In this document: in pieces, positions 10,151 through 21,660 of the stretch
How positions within the stretch are numbered: position 1 is the stretch's first letter
How the letters are laid out: each line of letters begins with the position of its first letter
NCBI RefSeq assembly: GCF_033807715.1
Contig: NC_084601.1
Span: 20,664,129 to 20,728,128, forward strand
Origin: Cololabis saira
Taxonomy: Eukaryota; Chordata; Actinopteri; Beloniformes; Belonidae
DNA length: 64,000 nt
Reading direction: 5' to 3'
Position numbers and translations under genes: made by a program
The notes under the pieces: generated by a model
The model's database searches: none
Told to the model about the DNA's origin: nothing
Seen by the model: the letters and a program-made list of their open reading frames with translations, nothing else

Positions 10151-10769
10151 GCAATGCATAAAAAAGACACACATTTATCCCTTTTTCCATATTTCCTTAC
10201 AATCAAGTTTTTGGGGGCTGAGCACCAGTGGATTATGTATGAAAATGCTGACAGGAACCTGGATGGAAAGGGGGGAGTATTTTGGAGCAAACATCCACAC
10301 CCAAATATGACCTCAAAACAGCAACGTTTGTATTTGTTGATTGATTGAATTATTGATCATAGAGCATCCCCTGAACTCATTAACCCCCACATTTTCAAAT
10401 TTTGAATACAAAATATTAAATAAAGGCAAATAACATTGAAAAAAGAATATCTCACCTTGACAGGTTGCCAGTCCATCGTAGGGCACCTTGAAATCCATTC
10501 AATACAAATCTGGGTTCTGCATTAGTTTCAAATAATATGACCATCGAGAGGTGTCTGGTGTCATCGTTCCAACATCGAAAGCTGCAGGTCTTCAAGTCTG
10601 GTGAGGCGTTCTTGAAAAGTTTTGATTAATTTTCCAATAAGGTCCTACAAATGGTTCTGGTTTTCCGTGACTTATTTACCCATTTTTAACCAGTTTGGCT
10701 ATCATATCAAAGAAAAAGACACAAATCTAAACTGCATGGAAGGTGTGCAGGTGAAAAAAGGAAAACGTT
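10151..10769. other. No recognised gene
   Basis: AT-rich DNA with no exon or named repeat that I can see. Confidence 0.45.
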
Positions 10770-11215
10770 TATCTATCCACCCATTTTCTGACGCTTATCA
10801 GGTGCAAACGCCTTTGCAAAGATCCTCAATGCTCCTTCTCTGCAGCCAACACTTCCAGATCATCCGGTGCAGGACAACAAGCCTGGTCCCTAGACAGGTT
10901 AAAGATATGATCTCCCCAGTGAGTCCTAGGTCTTCCTTGTTTTAAAACATCTCCCTTAAACTGTCTGGAAGTCACCCTCACCAGACATCCAACCGACCTC
11001 AACTGGTTTATTTCGATGCGGAGGAGCAGTGATTCCTTTCTGAGCCCCAGGATGAATGAGCTTTTTACTCTATGGATGTGTTTGGCTGTATGCAGCCACT
11101 ATCTCGTTCTTTCAGTCACAATCCTCAGCCTGGGACCACAGATAAGGACTGGAAGGTACATCAACTGGTAAATCAGCAGCTCTTTCTTTTGTCTCAGCGC
11201 TCTTCTTCCCATGAC
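10770..11215 (-). repeat. LINE 3' region (3' UTR/tail)
   Basis: On the minus strand the segment runs from a 'TCATGGGAAGAAGAGCGCTGAG' block to a terminal 'GATAAGCGTCAGAAAATGGGTGG'. That ending is the diverged version of the GATAAGCGGAAGAAAATGGATGG tail common to a teleost LINE family. The related plus-strand copy is at 23455-23800. Confidence 0.6.
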
Positions 11216-12639
11216 ATTATAATTTAACAATTTATCATACCATTGGGAGCTTCAATCTGTCACAGCCACAGTCTTTATCAAGCAGTAGAATTCTGTAAGA
11301 CACGGCAATGTCTTACAGAGTACACAGATATCTGCATGTAGCTTCAAAAACCAGCGTTCTGACGTTTTTCTTCTTTCATTTTAAATAAGACAGACTTTCT
11401 TTTCTTCTGATTTTTCATGTCAGTGATGGCTTCCTACACGGCACCCTTGGGCTGATGAAAGTGCTGAAAGCTCAGAGAAATGTAACTGAGAGTGAGACGG
11501 ATGACAGAAGCTACCTTCTCACCAAGCAAAATTGTTATGGCATTTATTGCAATTACTGGTATCAATCATATCAAGTTGAGAGGGGAAAAGTGGAAGAGGC
11601 TCTCCTTTGGGACTATAAGAATATCATCCAACCAGTCAGAGACACTGATTGAGATATGGATACACACACACCTTTCAAACCCAAGTTTAACACCACAGCA
11701 GTCATATCTTCAGTGCCTTAGTGGTTAAAAAAGTTCCTTCTGTGCATCGGTGAAAAGGGGGAAGCTAAAGATTCATACGGAAATGCTTTTCCTTTATTTT
11801 TCTAGTAAAGACCTTCAGCTTTTAAAGGAAACCTGTCGTTTCTCTCCTGAATAAAGTGTAATTATCCTGATTGATATAGTGAAATCATGCCACTTTTAAA
11901 GCTTTCAAGTGCATTTGAAGCTTAAATGTCATCTGTGTCTAGCAATCCTTTGCACTTCAGCAGACTTCTTTGTCTGTTAAGGCGCCGACTCCTGTACGAG
12001 CAGCGGGAGCAGTCGTCGTGATGTGGACATGGACGTCCAAGTCCTTTTCGTCAGTAGGCTGTGCCACAAGAGCCTATTAGGGCCAAAGATCAGCCAGCTG
12101 ACAACTTTGAATCATGGGCCAAACAAAGTCTTTGCTGTGCCTAATCTCATTTAATGATGTCCCTGTAGGATGACAGCCCTTATGCCCACCGTGCTGTCAT
12201 TACAGTGCTCTCTTTCCCGTTCGTTTGCCATTCCTTATGGCAGACTGGACTTTTCGTGCCATTATATTTCTGTAAAGGCATCTATGTTTATGACATCTGC
12301 CTTGCTGTCATGTTTGTGTCTTAATTCCACTCTCGATGTAAAAGCTGACTTCAGATTTCAGTCAAAACACAACGGCTCCACAGCATTGCAGTTGAAAATG
12401 TGACAGCACGTCTGTAGAAGGTCAATGTAAAAAATGCTACATGAACCAAATAAATTAGAAACAGAAGCAGCTACTATTAATTTTCGTATTGCACATGCTG
12501 CTTCTACGACTACTATGTTGAAAAGTCCTCCGTGAAGAAAAGGGCTGCTTTTCTACACCACGCATGATGAGCCATGAGCTTTGAGTCCAACCCTGCTGAA
12601 AAGTGATGAAAAGATGAAAAAACATGTACTGTGGATCAG
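11216..12639. other. No recognised gene
   Basis: No exon with a recognisable domain and no repeat that I can name. Confidence 0.45.
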
Positions 12640-13090
12640 AGTTATTATAGTTTTGAGATTTAAAAAATATATATCTTTATTTCCTTGTTCAGTTTGTTTG
12701 GTTATTTCAGTTGAGCTTAAGTTAGTTTAACAAGCGCTTCAGTAGTTTAGTTGTATAGTAGGTTTAGTCTTAATCATAAGGAGATATCGACTTACAGATA
12801 TTGAGAAAAAAACATCTAGAATGAAAGAATCTTATCAGCAATACCATACAGAACAAAAATCCCTTATTATTTCCTTTAAGTAAATAGAAAAATAAGATAA
12901 AAAGGAACCGGTAGTCGGATTGCAGTGGAAAATGGTTGTTAGACATTGTAGAACAAGGCACGAAATAAATATGGAAACAACGTTACCCACAGCTCCATTT
13001 CATTTCAGTTAGTTTTGCATTGTTAATTCTAGTTTTTATTTAGTTTTCATTTCATAAAATTTTATATTTAATTTTTTTATTTCAGTAAAT
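12640..13090. repeat. T-rich TTTTAGTTT-type repeat
   Basis: Repeated variants of TTTCAGTT, TTAGTTTT and TTTATTTAG resemble the ACTAAAACTAAA-rich fish repeat better preserved at 47380-48140. The edges are unclear. Confidence 0.4.
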
Positions 13091-14286
13091 AGGATTATGT
13101 CTTCAATGTTAGTTTCAGTTTTTCTCTTAGTTTCTGGTAATTCTAATAACTCTGGTGTGGAGACGACTCCCTGCAAACACGAGACAGCGAGAGCAGTTTG
13201 GTCAGTTACAAAATATTGTTGGCAGATGCCGAAGTCTCAGAGAGAGCTAGAGATCGCTTGTTTGCAGGGTTTGCTGCCAAAGGTTGTGCAACAGAATAAC
13301 AAGTGTACCACTGTTTATGTCCACACCAGTTTCATTTACTTTATTATGAAAAATATTCAGAAGGATCAAAAAATATGAAAAACAAAAATCTGATTTTGGG
13401 TTAAACATGAAAAGAATAAAAAATTAGATGCCATAACTTATGTAAGTATATAAACACACCCTGTAGACTTTTCTGCTTGTTGATCAGACATCCAGTCACA
13501 GTGGCTTAATCCACACATGTTTAATATTGTGTTTCTTCTCATTACTTCAGGTCAAGAAGTAAAATGGACCCACAAGGTTTGGATGATTCAGTCACAATAA
13601 CAACATGCAGCGGATGTGGCAGACGCTGACTGGTCCTTACTGTAAAACGTTGTGAGTCTGACACGACCAACACTGAAACCACATTTTGCCACTGGGAGCA
13701 ACAAACGAGGCTTGTGCTGTGGGGATGTAGCCTGACACTGACCCAGGAGTGGAAGCAATAAATCTCAGTTATGTTTCTCATCTGTAACAAACTGAGGTTT
13801 TTAATGTTGTTACGCTGTTTTTAATTTGTTTTGCCGTGTATTCAAATGGCTTGCAGGACATTAGTTTGTGTCATCGCGGGGCATGTTGAATCCGTTGTGC
13901 CAATTCCCATTCTGGTTGTTTATTTGGTTTGGTTTCGGGGGTTTTTTGGTTTCTTTACACTCTCCGCCTCTTGTCCTTGTTGCACTGATAAAATTTGATT
14001 CCGTGCCACCAAAGAGACTTTTCAAATACCGACTTTCCATGTAATCCATGTAGGCTGCGACAGCACTTACGACCAAGAAGTTATAAATGGTGATAGAATT
14101 AAAAAAGTAAAAAAATGTGATATGAAGAAATGTTGTATGAACATTGTACTGAATGTATGTATGTATTGGTTTACATGAGTATGTGTGCTGTATGATTCAG
14201 TAAAAGGACTGGATCTTATAATCCCTTAGATTTCAGGACCACTTTCGATTTGAGAGATACTGAAACTAGCCGCAGAGGGATTTAGG
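13091..14286. other. No recognised gene
   Basis: Only short chance frames are visible. Confidence 0.45.
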
Positions 14287-14451
14287 TCCATGGAGAAAAG
14301 TTCAGCACAGTGTAAAGTAGATCAAAAAGCTTCACTGGAGGCATCAGGTGAGCCCCATCCTTCAAAGGTGATTGATTAATCTACAACAGCTCCAAAGGGC
14401 TCATCAGCATCTTAGGTGTGCCCCCCTCTGCCCTGACCCCCTAAATATACT
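14287..14451 (+). repeat. Inverted repeat, left arm
   Basis: About 165 bp whose reverse complement recurs at 16709-16874. Shared blocks include CTTTTTGATCTACTTTACACTGTG and GGCTCACCTGATGCCTCCAGTGAA (read on the minus strand). The similarity stops sharply at a GACCCCCT block. Confidence 0.8.
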
Positions 14452-16708
14452 CTGCTACTTAAGCTTTGGAGCCCAAGAGTCTTTCCTTTTCCTCTGCAGC
14501 ATGTGACTGACTCTAAGCAGTGTTTGATAGCTTTTGGATTGTTCTTCTTAGGGCCTGGCCCTTATGCCTACTTCCCACTGAAACGTCACTGCTGAACTGG
14601 CTGTAAAGCTCTTGCACCACACCCCACCTTTACCATCCAGCATTTGTTCTCTGCATTGGCTGCTTGATTGGAATACCACAGCTTTTTACATTCAAAAGCT
14701 TTGTGGCTGCATCCTCCCAGGAGTCTGTCAGCTCAGTGATGTAGGTATGCTTGTATGTCAGAAGTCAAAATCTGAATCTGTTTGCAAGCTAGTTGTTGCA
14801 ATCTCTCAAAGAAAAATGAGCCTCTGAACAAGTCCCACTCAACTCTCCTTGTCTCTGAGTGCAGTTAGTGATCTTAAGTCAGCTGTTGAGGGGTTTGCGG
14901 TGGGTTTGTTCCCTTCCTGGATGAAGGGTGGGGGTTGTTGGTTCACTGCCTGATTATTGAGAGGATAGACATGATATCCTCTTGCAGATGAGCTTGGAAA
15001 ACAATTACCTGAGCTTCTGTTACCCCTCTTTGCCTGATGAAGTTACGGGTATTATTGGGTTTCAAATTCAATTCACAGTTTAGACCATGGAGCCCAGGAT
15101 GGAACATCAACATTGACCACACTCACACAAGATTTGGTTTGCAACAATATATTGTCAGTTGGTCAACAATAACAATATAATAACAATATAAACATTTCAA
15201 TGTGAAAAATAACAAACCGTGCAAAATAAAAATGAGTGTTCTTTGTTATGTTCAGTTTCTATTGTCTTTTATTTCTTTTCATAAGAGCTCAGTTTAGTTT
15301 TCTATCGTTGGGGCCCTTTTATCTTTGTGTGTCAGTGTCCTACCACACCATAGGTCTGTGAAGTAAGTTCAATTGCACTTGGTTCTTCTTTTCCAACTCG
15401 CCTTTTGGTTCTCTAGTGTTCTGGATCCGTCTCACCAGTGGATGTCTGGAAAACTGCCTGGTGGCAATCAGTGCTGGTATCCTTTCTCTAGTGTTGACTA
15501 CTGGTGTCACTGATGTCTTCTCTTTCGACATCGAGTGTCATCAAATCATATCTCTTAAAAAAAACTGACCACAGAACAGGTAACATCAATCAAAGACTCA
15601 GTAGAGTCAGCTCGCAGTGGCTTCCAACGTTTTTCACTCTGTTTTCACCACTTTTGGGTACCGGTACTTTTTTTGTTAGGCAATACGGTCCTCGTGCAGC
15701 TGGATGGTGAAATTCTGCTCCCGTTCTTCCTGTCTACCAGTGTGCTGTGTGTAACTGCAACAGTTGGCCTGTGACGTCATGACGCAAGTCTTTCTCTCTG
15801 CTCCGTGTGGTGCAGTTAACCCTGAAAATGCCAGCTATCACCCACACATTCATACAACTAAATAACTGACTTGTATTCTTTTTCTTGTAACTTTTCATAG
15901 CTTATGAAGCCTGGGCTGCACTTCCCTATGTGCCCCAAGGGGATTCTGCCTTTGGGGAGTCTTGTGTGTAGCTGTGCAAGATGTGCTTTAGGGTTGATGG
16001 AACTGTGCAGTGGGGGCAGGATGGATCCTCTCTAAACCATTTAGGTTAGATTGGAGAGGGCAGGACATCATAAATGCTTTTGATAATGAAACAGCCTGTG
16101 ACTCCATGCTACAGAAGTCACTCCATGGCCTCAACTCAATGCTCTCCTATCTCATCAAGCAACCCTGCCTGACATGCGTTATATTTTTGAAACCTCTGGT
16201 TGCTTCTTCCTGTTGGCGCACCTCCTCTACCACCATGATTCAGGTTTCAGCAGTGCTTGCCTTTTGCCACAAAGGTGCTTTTGTTCCCAGGCCAATGTCC
16301 CCTCTGCCTTGTTGGATTTTGCAAACGAAAGCTCAGACTTATCTGGTGGCATGATGGCGCATGTTTTTAGCACAACCGCTGCTGCTCTGCAGTTTTGTCA
16401 ATGTTCCCTGGTGATGATTGCATTTCTCTTGATCATACAAGCCTTGTCCTTAAACAACTGCGTCTGCGACTTTTCCACCTCCGTTTGACAATCCTCCTTC
16501 CTCACCTGAGTATTGGCTCCTGTTAACTACCCAGGGCTTTGACGTTCACAACAGGAAATCAAGGAGAAGCGGCTGCATGGCTGGAGTGCAGGTTAAATGG
16601 CGGAAATCCGATCCGATACGGGGACGCTGTCCGTGGCGCAGTGATCACTCACCAGTATCCCTCCAGGATGTGGACATTGACTTCTGACACATCCACATAT
16701 GTAAGTGG
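14452..16708. other. Spacer between inverted repeat arms; no recognised gene
   Basis: Several overlapping frames around 16010-16490 show no domain that I can name. One perfect TGACGTCA palindrome lies at 15772-15779. Confidence 0.45.
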
Positions 16709-16874
16709 AGGGGGTCAGAGCAGACGAGGGCAAACCTAAGATGCAGATGTTGCTGATGTGCCCTTTGGAAGTGTTGTAAGTTAATCAACCACCTTTGAAG
16801 GAGGGGGCTCACCTGATGCCTCCAGTGAAACTTTTTGATCTACTTTACACTGTGTTGAACTATTCTCCATGGAT
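16709..16874 (-). repeat. Inverted repeat, right arm
   Basis: Reverse complement, with roughly 15-20% mismatches by eye, of 14287-14451. The arms could be two copies of a dispersed repeat or the ends of one larger inverted structure of ~2.6 kb. Confidence 0.8.
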
Positions 16875-17285
16875 CTACTTAACTCTCAATCGTCTTCAGC
16901 TACCTGGCGACGCAGAGCTTTTTCCATGGTGTATCTCCGAAGTCTGCGTGGATCTAAAACATAGGTCTCTGGCAGACACGTCTGACCCACGACCGGCCAC
17001 TCGGCATAGCGGCAGGTCCCATGTCCACAACAGGTGACAGTTCCTCTTCAATCAGCTGGTCAGGATGGCTCGGCTTCTTCTATGTGCGTTTGCTTAGGTA
17101 ATGCCTGTCAGGGATTAAAGTTCTCTGTCTCTAGACGGATTTCCGTCAGTTGGAAAATTAGGAAAAAAAAGAGAACAAAAAAAACATTTGCACGTGCGTT
17201 ATCATGTTAGGCATTAAACTGACGCTGTTGTAAACCAATTAAGCAAGCCAGAGCCTTGGTATTAGCCAATCAGAAACAGAGGAGG
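16875..17285. other. No recognised gene
   Basis: No exon or named repeat seen. Confidence 0.45.
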
Positions 17286-17701
17286 GCAGGTTGGATCAAT
17301 GGGTGCGAAGCAGGGCTGGGCTCAAGCCGCGGCTGGGGGAGCAGTCGCCCTCCTCTCCCCGCCGCCGGAGGCGCGGCGGCCTGGCCTGCCTCGCGGGGCC
17401 TTCGTCCAGCGGCATTCGCGCATCGTCGGGGGTTTCGCGGGGGGGTTTCGCGGGGGGGTTTTCACGGGGCGGTGTCCGACGCAGTGCGGAAGGCGGACCG
17501 GCGGGGGGGATCAAGTACGGCGGTCGGCAGCAGCGACTCTGGGCGCCCGCCGGGGACCCGTTTGCGCGGGCCCCCCGGCGGGTCGCCTCGGCTGGCGCCT
17601 AGCAGCTGACTTAGAACTGGTGCGGACCAGGGGAACCCGACTGTTTAATTAAAACAAAGCATCACCAAGGCCCACGGGGGGTGTTAACGCGATGTGATTT
17701 C
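17286..17701 (+). pseudogene. 28S rRNA fragment (pseudogene)
   Basis: The 3' part (from CTAGCAGCTGACTTAGAACTGG through GATGTGATTTC) is a near match to a highly conserved stretch of large-subunit rRNA. The 5' part (GCGAAGCAGGGCTGGGCTC, then very GC-rich DNA and GCAGCGACTCTGGGCGCC) matches the preceding conserved block and its variable expansion segment. Substitutions at positions normally invariant (for example AACCCGAC for AATCCGAC, and CATCACCAAGG for CATCGCGAAGG) show decay, several of them at CpG sites. Both edges are abrupt, with AT-rich DNA on each side. It is an isolated fragment, not part of an rDNA array. Confidence 0.92.
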
Positions 17702-18124
17702 GAAAAACCTTCCTCTTAACAATAACCTCATCATCTCTTTGTCTGCACTAACACCATCATTGATTGTCCATGAAACAGTCCAGGATGTTTCAACAACTTG
17801 GCCAAAGCCTTGCCAAACACAGTGACAACAGCTGGGTCAACTGAATGAAGAAGTTCAAGCTCACCAGGTTGACACCAGGTTTAATGAGAGTATCGCATGA
17901 ATTGATGTGGACTATAAATTAAAAGCAAACTGACAATAATAAAACTGCTCAAAATCACCTTCCTCCTATAAAATGCTATTGGTCTTGAGTATTTAAATAG
18001 TGTTGGTTAAAGTCTTCTTACACCTTAAATGCTGTATTAGAAAACAGAAGGGCTAATACAGCATTTAACTCTTTTACTTGCAACCTTTGGGAAGCGACCG
18101 CACGGCAGAAAAGGGGCTATTCTT
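17702..18124. other. No recognised gene
   Basis: AT-rich sequence between the rRNA fragment and the next repeat. Confidence 0.45.
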
Positions 18125-18645
18125 AAAGGGGACCTATTATCTCATCTAATACCTATTTTAAACAGGCCTTGAATGTCTTAAAAACAAGCTTTTGATTGTT
18201 TTTGCTAAATAAATGAGAAATGCAGGCTCTGAGCCATGTCTTTTTCTTCCCATTCTGTAACCTCATTACCTATGCGGGATTCTGAGTGGGCGGGGAGGCT
18301 ATGATAATGAGGCAATGTGCTGATTGGCTGCCTAAATTACGCAATACACCGCTACGAAGAAATGGCGGAAGCTCCGGCCAGCGGAGTTATTTGTGGGCGT
18401 GGTTTCTCGCATCTGAGGCCAACCTATGTAAATCACTCCCGTCGTTGCGTAATGACGGGCACAGAATCTGAACGGCTCGTAGAAGTCACATCACACTGGA
18501 CGGCTCATCCGGCTCATCCGGGCAGTGTCTGCTTTACAGACACTGCAGAATTTGGTTGCTTTCCTCCTTCTCTGAGTTGGCAGGCTGAGGGGAGACCAAT
18601 TTGTATATGTTAAAACAAGAAAAAACATGTTTTTCATAATAGGTG
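18125..18645 (+). repeat. Interspersed repeat, copy 2 (MITE-like)
   Basis: Starts AAAGGGGACCTATTATCTC and ends near ATAATAGGTGC, a partly worn inverted end. The first ~220 bp match 284-503 in reverse orientation. No coding capacity is seen. Confidence 0.7.
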
Positions 18646-18719
18646 CAGCGCATAGATGGCGGGGGAATATGAACTGGTCTGAAACATTTTTTTCGGTCAA
18701 AAATATTTTTTTTGCTTTA

Positions 18720-21660
18720 ATCCCTGTGCCTGTTCTGTGGCAAATAAGTTGCACATCCTGAAAAATGTGTTCATTAAGAAGAAAGACTTTTTATTCATGA
18801 CTGAAACTTGGCAACAGAATTCAGGTTTTATTTATCTAAACAAATTTTGCCCTGTGGATTGCTTGGTTGTTGCTACCCCACATCTGACCGGGCGCGGAGG
18901 AGGACTTGCTACTGTTTGGAGGAATTGTCTTCCAGCCGGTGAGCTCTGAGCTTTTTTCTCTTTTGAGTCCCAAATTGTTAAAGTTGGTCAGCTAAAGCCT
19001 TTTTATTTCATTCTTATTTATTGGCCTCCACGTCCCACTGGACAATTTCTGTTAGTTAACAGACTTTATGTCGTCTTTTTTTTAAATTTGAAAATTTGTT
19101 GCTAATTGGAGATTTTAACTTGCACTTTGATGATGCTGGAAATCGAGCTGCAATAGACTTTTTAAACATTGTTGAGTCACACAATCTTACACTACATGTC
19201 AATGAGCCCACTCATTCTGGGGGTCATATACTTGACTTGGTACTATCCTTGGTCTGGATGTAAGCTGCATCTACAGTGAGGACATGTTTATTAGTGATCA
19301 TAAATGTGTCTTTTGTAATATCTGTTGTGACCCCTCAAGTCAGCAAAAATTATTATGTCTGTGCATCATTACCCAGTCTTACCCAGCATTTCATTTCCAG
19401 ATTTTGTTATGACTTTAACATTAAGGGAAATTTTGACGTAGAGCTATTAGTAAGTTCTTTCAATGATTGTTGCTCTTCCATACTGGATGTTTTGGCTCCT
19501 CTAATTAAATCTAAGCTCATACGGAAACCTCTGCCCTGGATGACTGAGGATGTTCCGTGCTTGAGGAGACAGTCTGTGGAAATCCACTGGGTGAGAGGCA
19601 CACCATCTGTATCTTAAGAATCTCATGCAAAACTTCAATGTCCTAGTCAAAGAAACTAGAAATGCTTATTTTTCAAATCTTATTGCTTCTTCACAAAGAA
19701 ACCCAAAGGTCTTATTTGACACTATTAATAATACTGTGTCTGCTCCTGTCTCAGAGGCAACAACGTTCTCTCTCAGTGATTGCAACAGATTTCCATTATT
19801 CTTTGTGAACAAAGTTAACACTATCCATTCAAATATTATATTTTGTCTACGTCTACATGTAAGCAGCTTTTTTGTCAAATAGGCCAGTTTTTATTTACTT
19901 TTTCCAACCTATTGACTTCCACAGTCTGCTAAGTATAACAATGAAGATGAAAATAACCTTTGCCCCTCAGGATGTAATCCCATCCTCATTATTTCTCAAA
20001 ATATTACCAGTATAGTTAGCATCATTAACTCCTCTCTGAATACAGGTTGTGTCCCCTCCTATTTCAACCTATTGTAAAAAGCCCAATTTGGACCCATCAG
20101 TTTTGAAAGATTACCGACTCATATAAAAAGTACCATTACTTTCAAAAATTTTGGAAAAAGTTGATGCCAATCAACTCATAACTGTGCTTGAAATATCTGA
20201 ATTAAACAAGTACAAATTCCAGTACTTGTTAAGGGGGAAATCATTCTACTGTAACTGCTTTGATTAGAGTCCATAACGACATCCAGATTGCCTCTGATGC
20301 TAGTCACTGCTCGATTCTGGTACTCCTTGACCTTAGCTCAGCGTTTGATAGAGTTGATCATGATACCCTGATTAATAGGTTACGTGAGTGGGTGGGTATG
20401 TCAGATATAGCCCTTGACTGGTTTAAGTCTTACCTAGAGGATAGGAGTTTTGCTGTCTCTCTTGGGGGGTTTCTCTCTGTTCTCTCACCTGTGGGGTCCC
20501 TCAGGGAACAGTGCTGAGGCCGATATTATCTACTCTGCAATGCTACCTTTAAGACATCATATGCAGTTTTAATATCACTTCTATGCTGACGACATTCAGC
20601 TCTTCTTCTCATTTAAGAAAACTGAGATGTTTAATCTTGCTAGACTTTTAAATTGTGTTGCAGCAATAAAGCATTAGATGGCTGATAACATTCTCCAGCT
20701 AAATCCCAATAAAACTGTGGTTCTAATCATAGCGTAGCAAATTCAGGGCTGGGGTCTCTCAGGCTGACATAGAGACCGTCATATATTATTTCAGCTAATC
20801 CATCATTGATTACTGTAAGGCTCTGTTTTCATCACTCAATAAAACAGTGCTTCACCATTTACAATCTATCCAGAATGCCGCTGCTAGGCTGCTTACTAGG
20901 CCAAATCAACATTCTCATGTCACCCCACTGCTCTGCTCTCTACACTGGCTTCCAGTCACTTACAGGATTCATTTTAAAATACTCACCATCACTTACAGGG
21001 CTCTAGATGGCCAGGTGCCAACTTGCCTATTAGATCTCATTCACATCCATACCACCTCACACACCTGCCTGAAAGCCTGTGGTCACAGAGTTTTTGCCTC
21101 TACTGCCCCCCAACTCTATGCTCTCCCTGCCAACATTAGTGTAGACTGTTTTAATAATAATAATAATAAGCTTTATTTGTATAGCACCTTTCCAAACACA
21201 GTTACAAGGTGCTTTTACAAGAGCAGAATTAAAAGGCAGAATCCAATAAAATGACAAAAATATAAAAACATAAGAACATAGAAATATAATAAAACATTAG
21301 AAAATACTAACATTGGATATTATAAAGTACCTTATTAGATGTTAAGTAAAAGCAAATTTAAAAAAGTGTGTTTTTAAAAGAGATTTAAAAATGGACAGAG
21401 ATGTGGCTCGCCAGATCTCCTCCGGCAGGTCATTCCCGGCAGGTTTTAGGTCCCAGCTCAACGCATTTGTTTAAATCTGCTTATGGTTACCTAACAATTT
21501 TTATGTTATTCCCTTTTTATGTGATTTTACTTGTTTTATTCTGTTTTTTTATGTGTGTTTCATGGTGCTTTGGTTTTAAGAGGTTGTCTTTCTGTTTTCT
21601 ATCTGTTATTATAGAGCACTTTGTAAGTTTTATCTATGAAAAGCACTCTAAATAAATGTT
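18720..21660 (+). pseudogene. L2/CR1-like LINE, decayed
   Basis: A nearly full-length non-LTR retrotransposon with many frameshifts. The endonuclease begins near 18737 with FLFMTETW and HLTGRGGGLATV, and continues to IGDFNLHFDD (near 19100-19135) and HSGGHILDLVLS. Reverse transcriptase blocks are LLDLSSAFDRVDHDTL (20318-20370), WFKSYLEDRSF and FYADDIQLFF (20580-20610). The C-terminal block includes QSIQNAAARLLTR and LHWLPVTYRIHFKIL (20860-20980). The 3' UTR ends with GCACTCTAAATAAATG near 21657. A separate repeat interrupts it at 21153-21450. These blocks fit the L2/Maui-type LINEs of teleosts. No frame is intact. Confidence 0.88.
21153..21450. mobile_element. Retroelement-tail insertion inside the L2-like LINE
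   Basis: The L2 C-terminal frame (..PQLYALPANIS..) is interrupted by a (TAA)n-led segment with CTTTATTTGTATAGCACCTTT, A-rich DNA and CCGGCAGGTCATTCCCGGCAGG. The LINE resumes at TCCCAGCTCAACGCATTTG. A short GTTTTAA/GTTTTAG similarity at both junctions may be a target duplication. Confidence 0.65.

Noticed and set aside
16010..16488. Overlapping 104-114 codon frames as a possible gene
   Set aside because: Two frames on the same strand overlap without domain similarity or splice signals.
17256..17652. Several ~117-codon Gly/Arg/Pro-rich frames
   Set aside because: They are GC-rich frames across the 28S rRNA expansion segment, not proteins.
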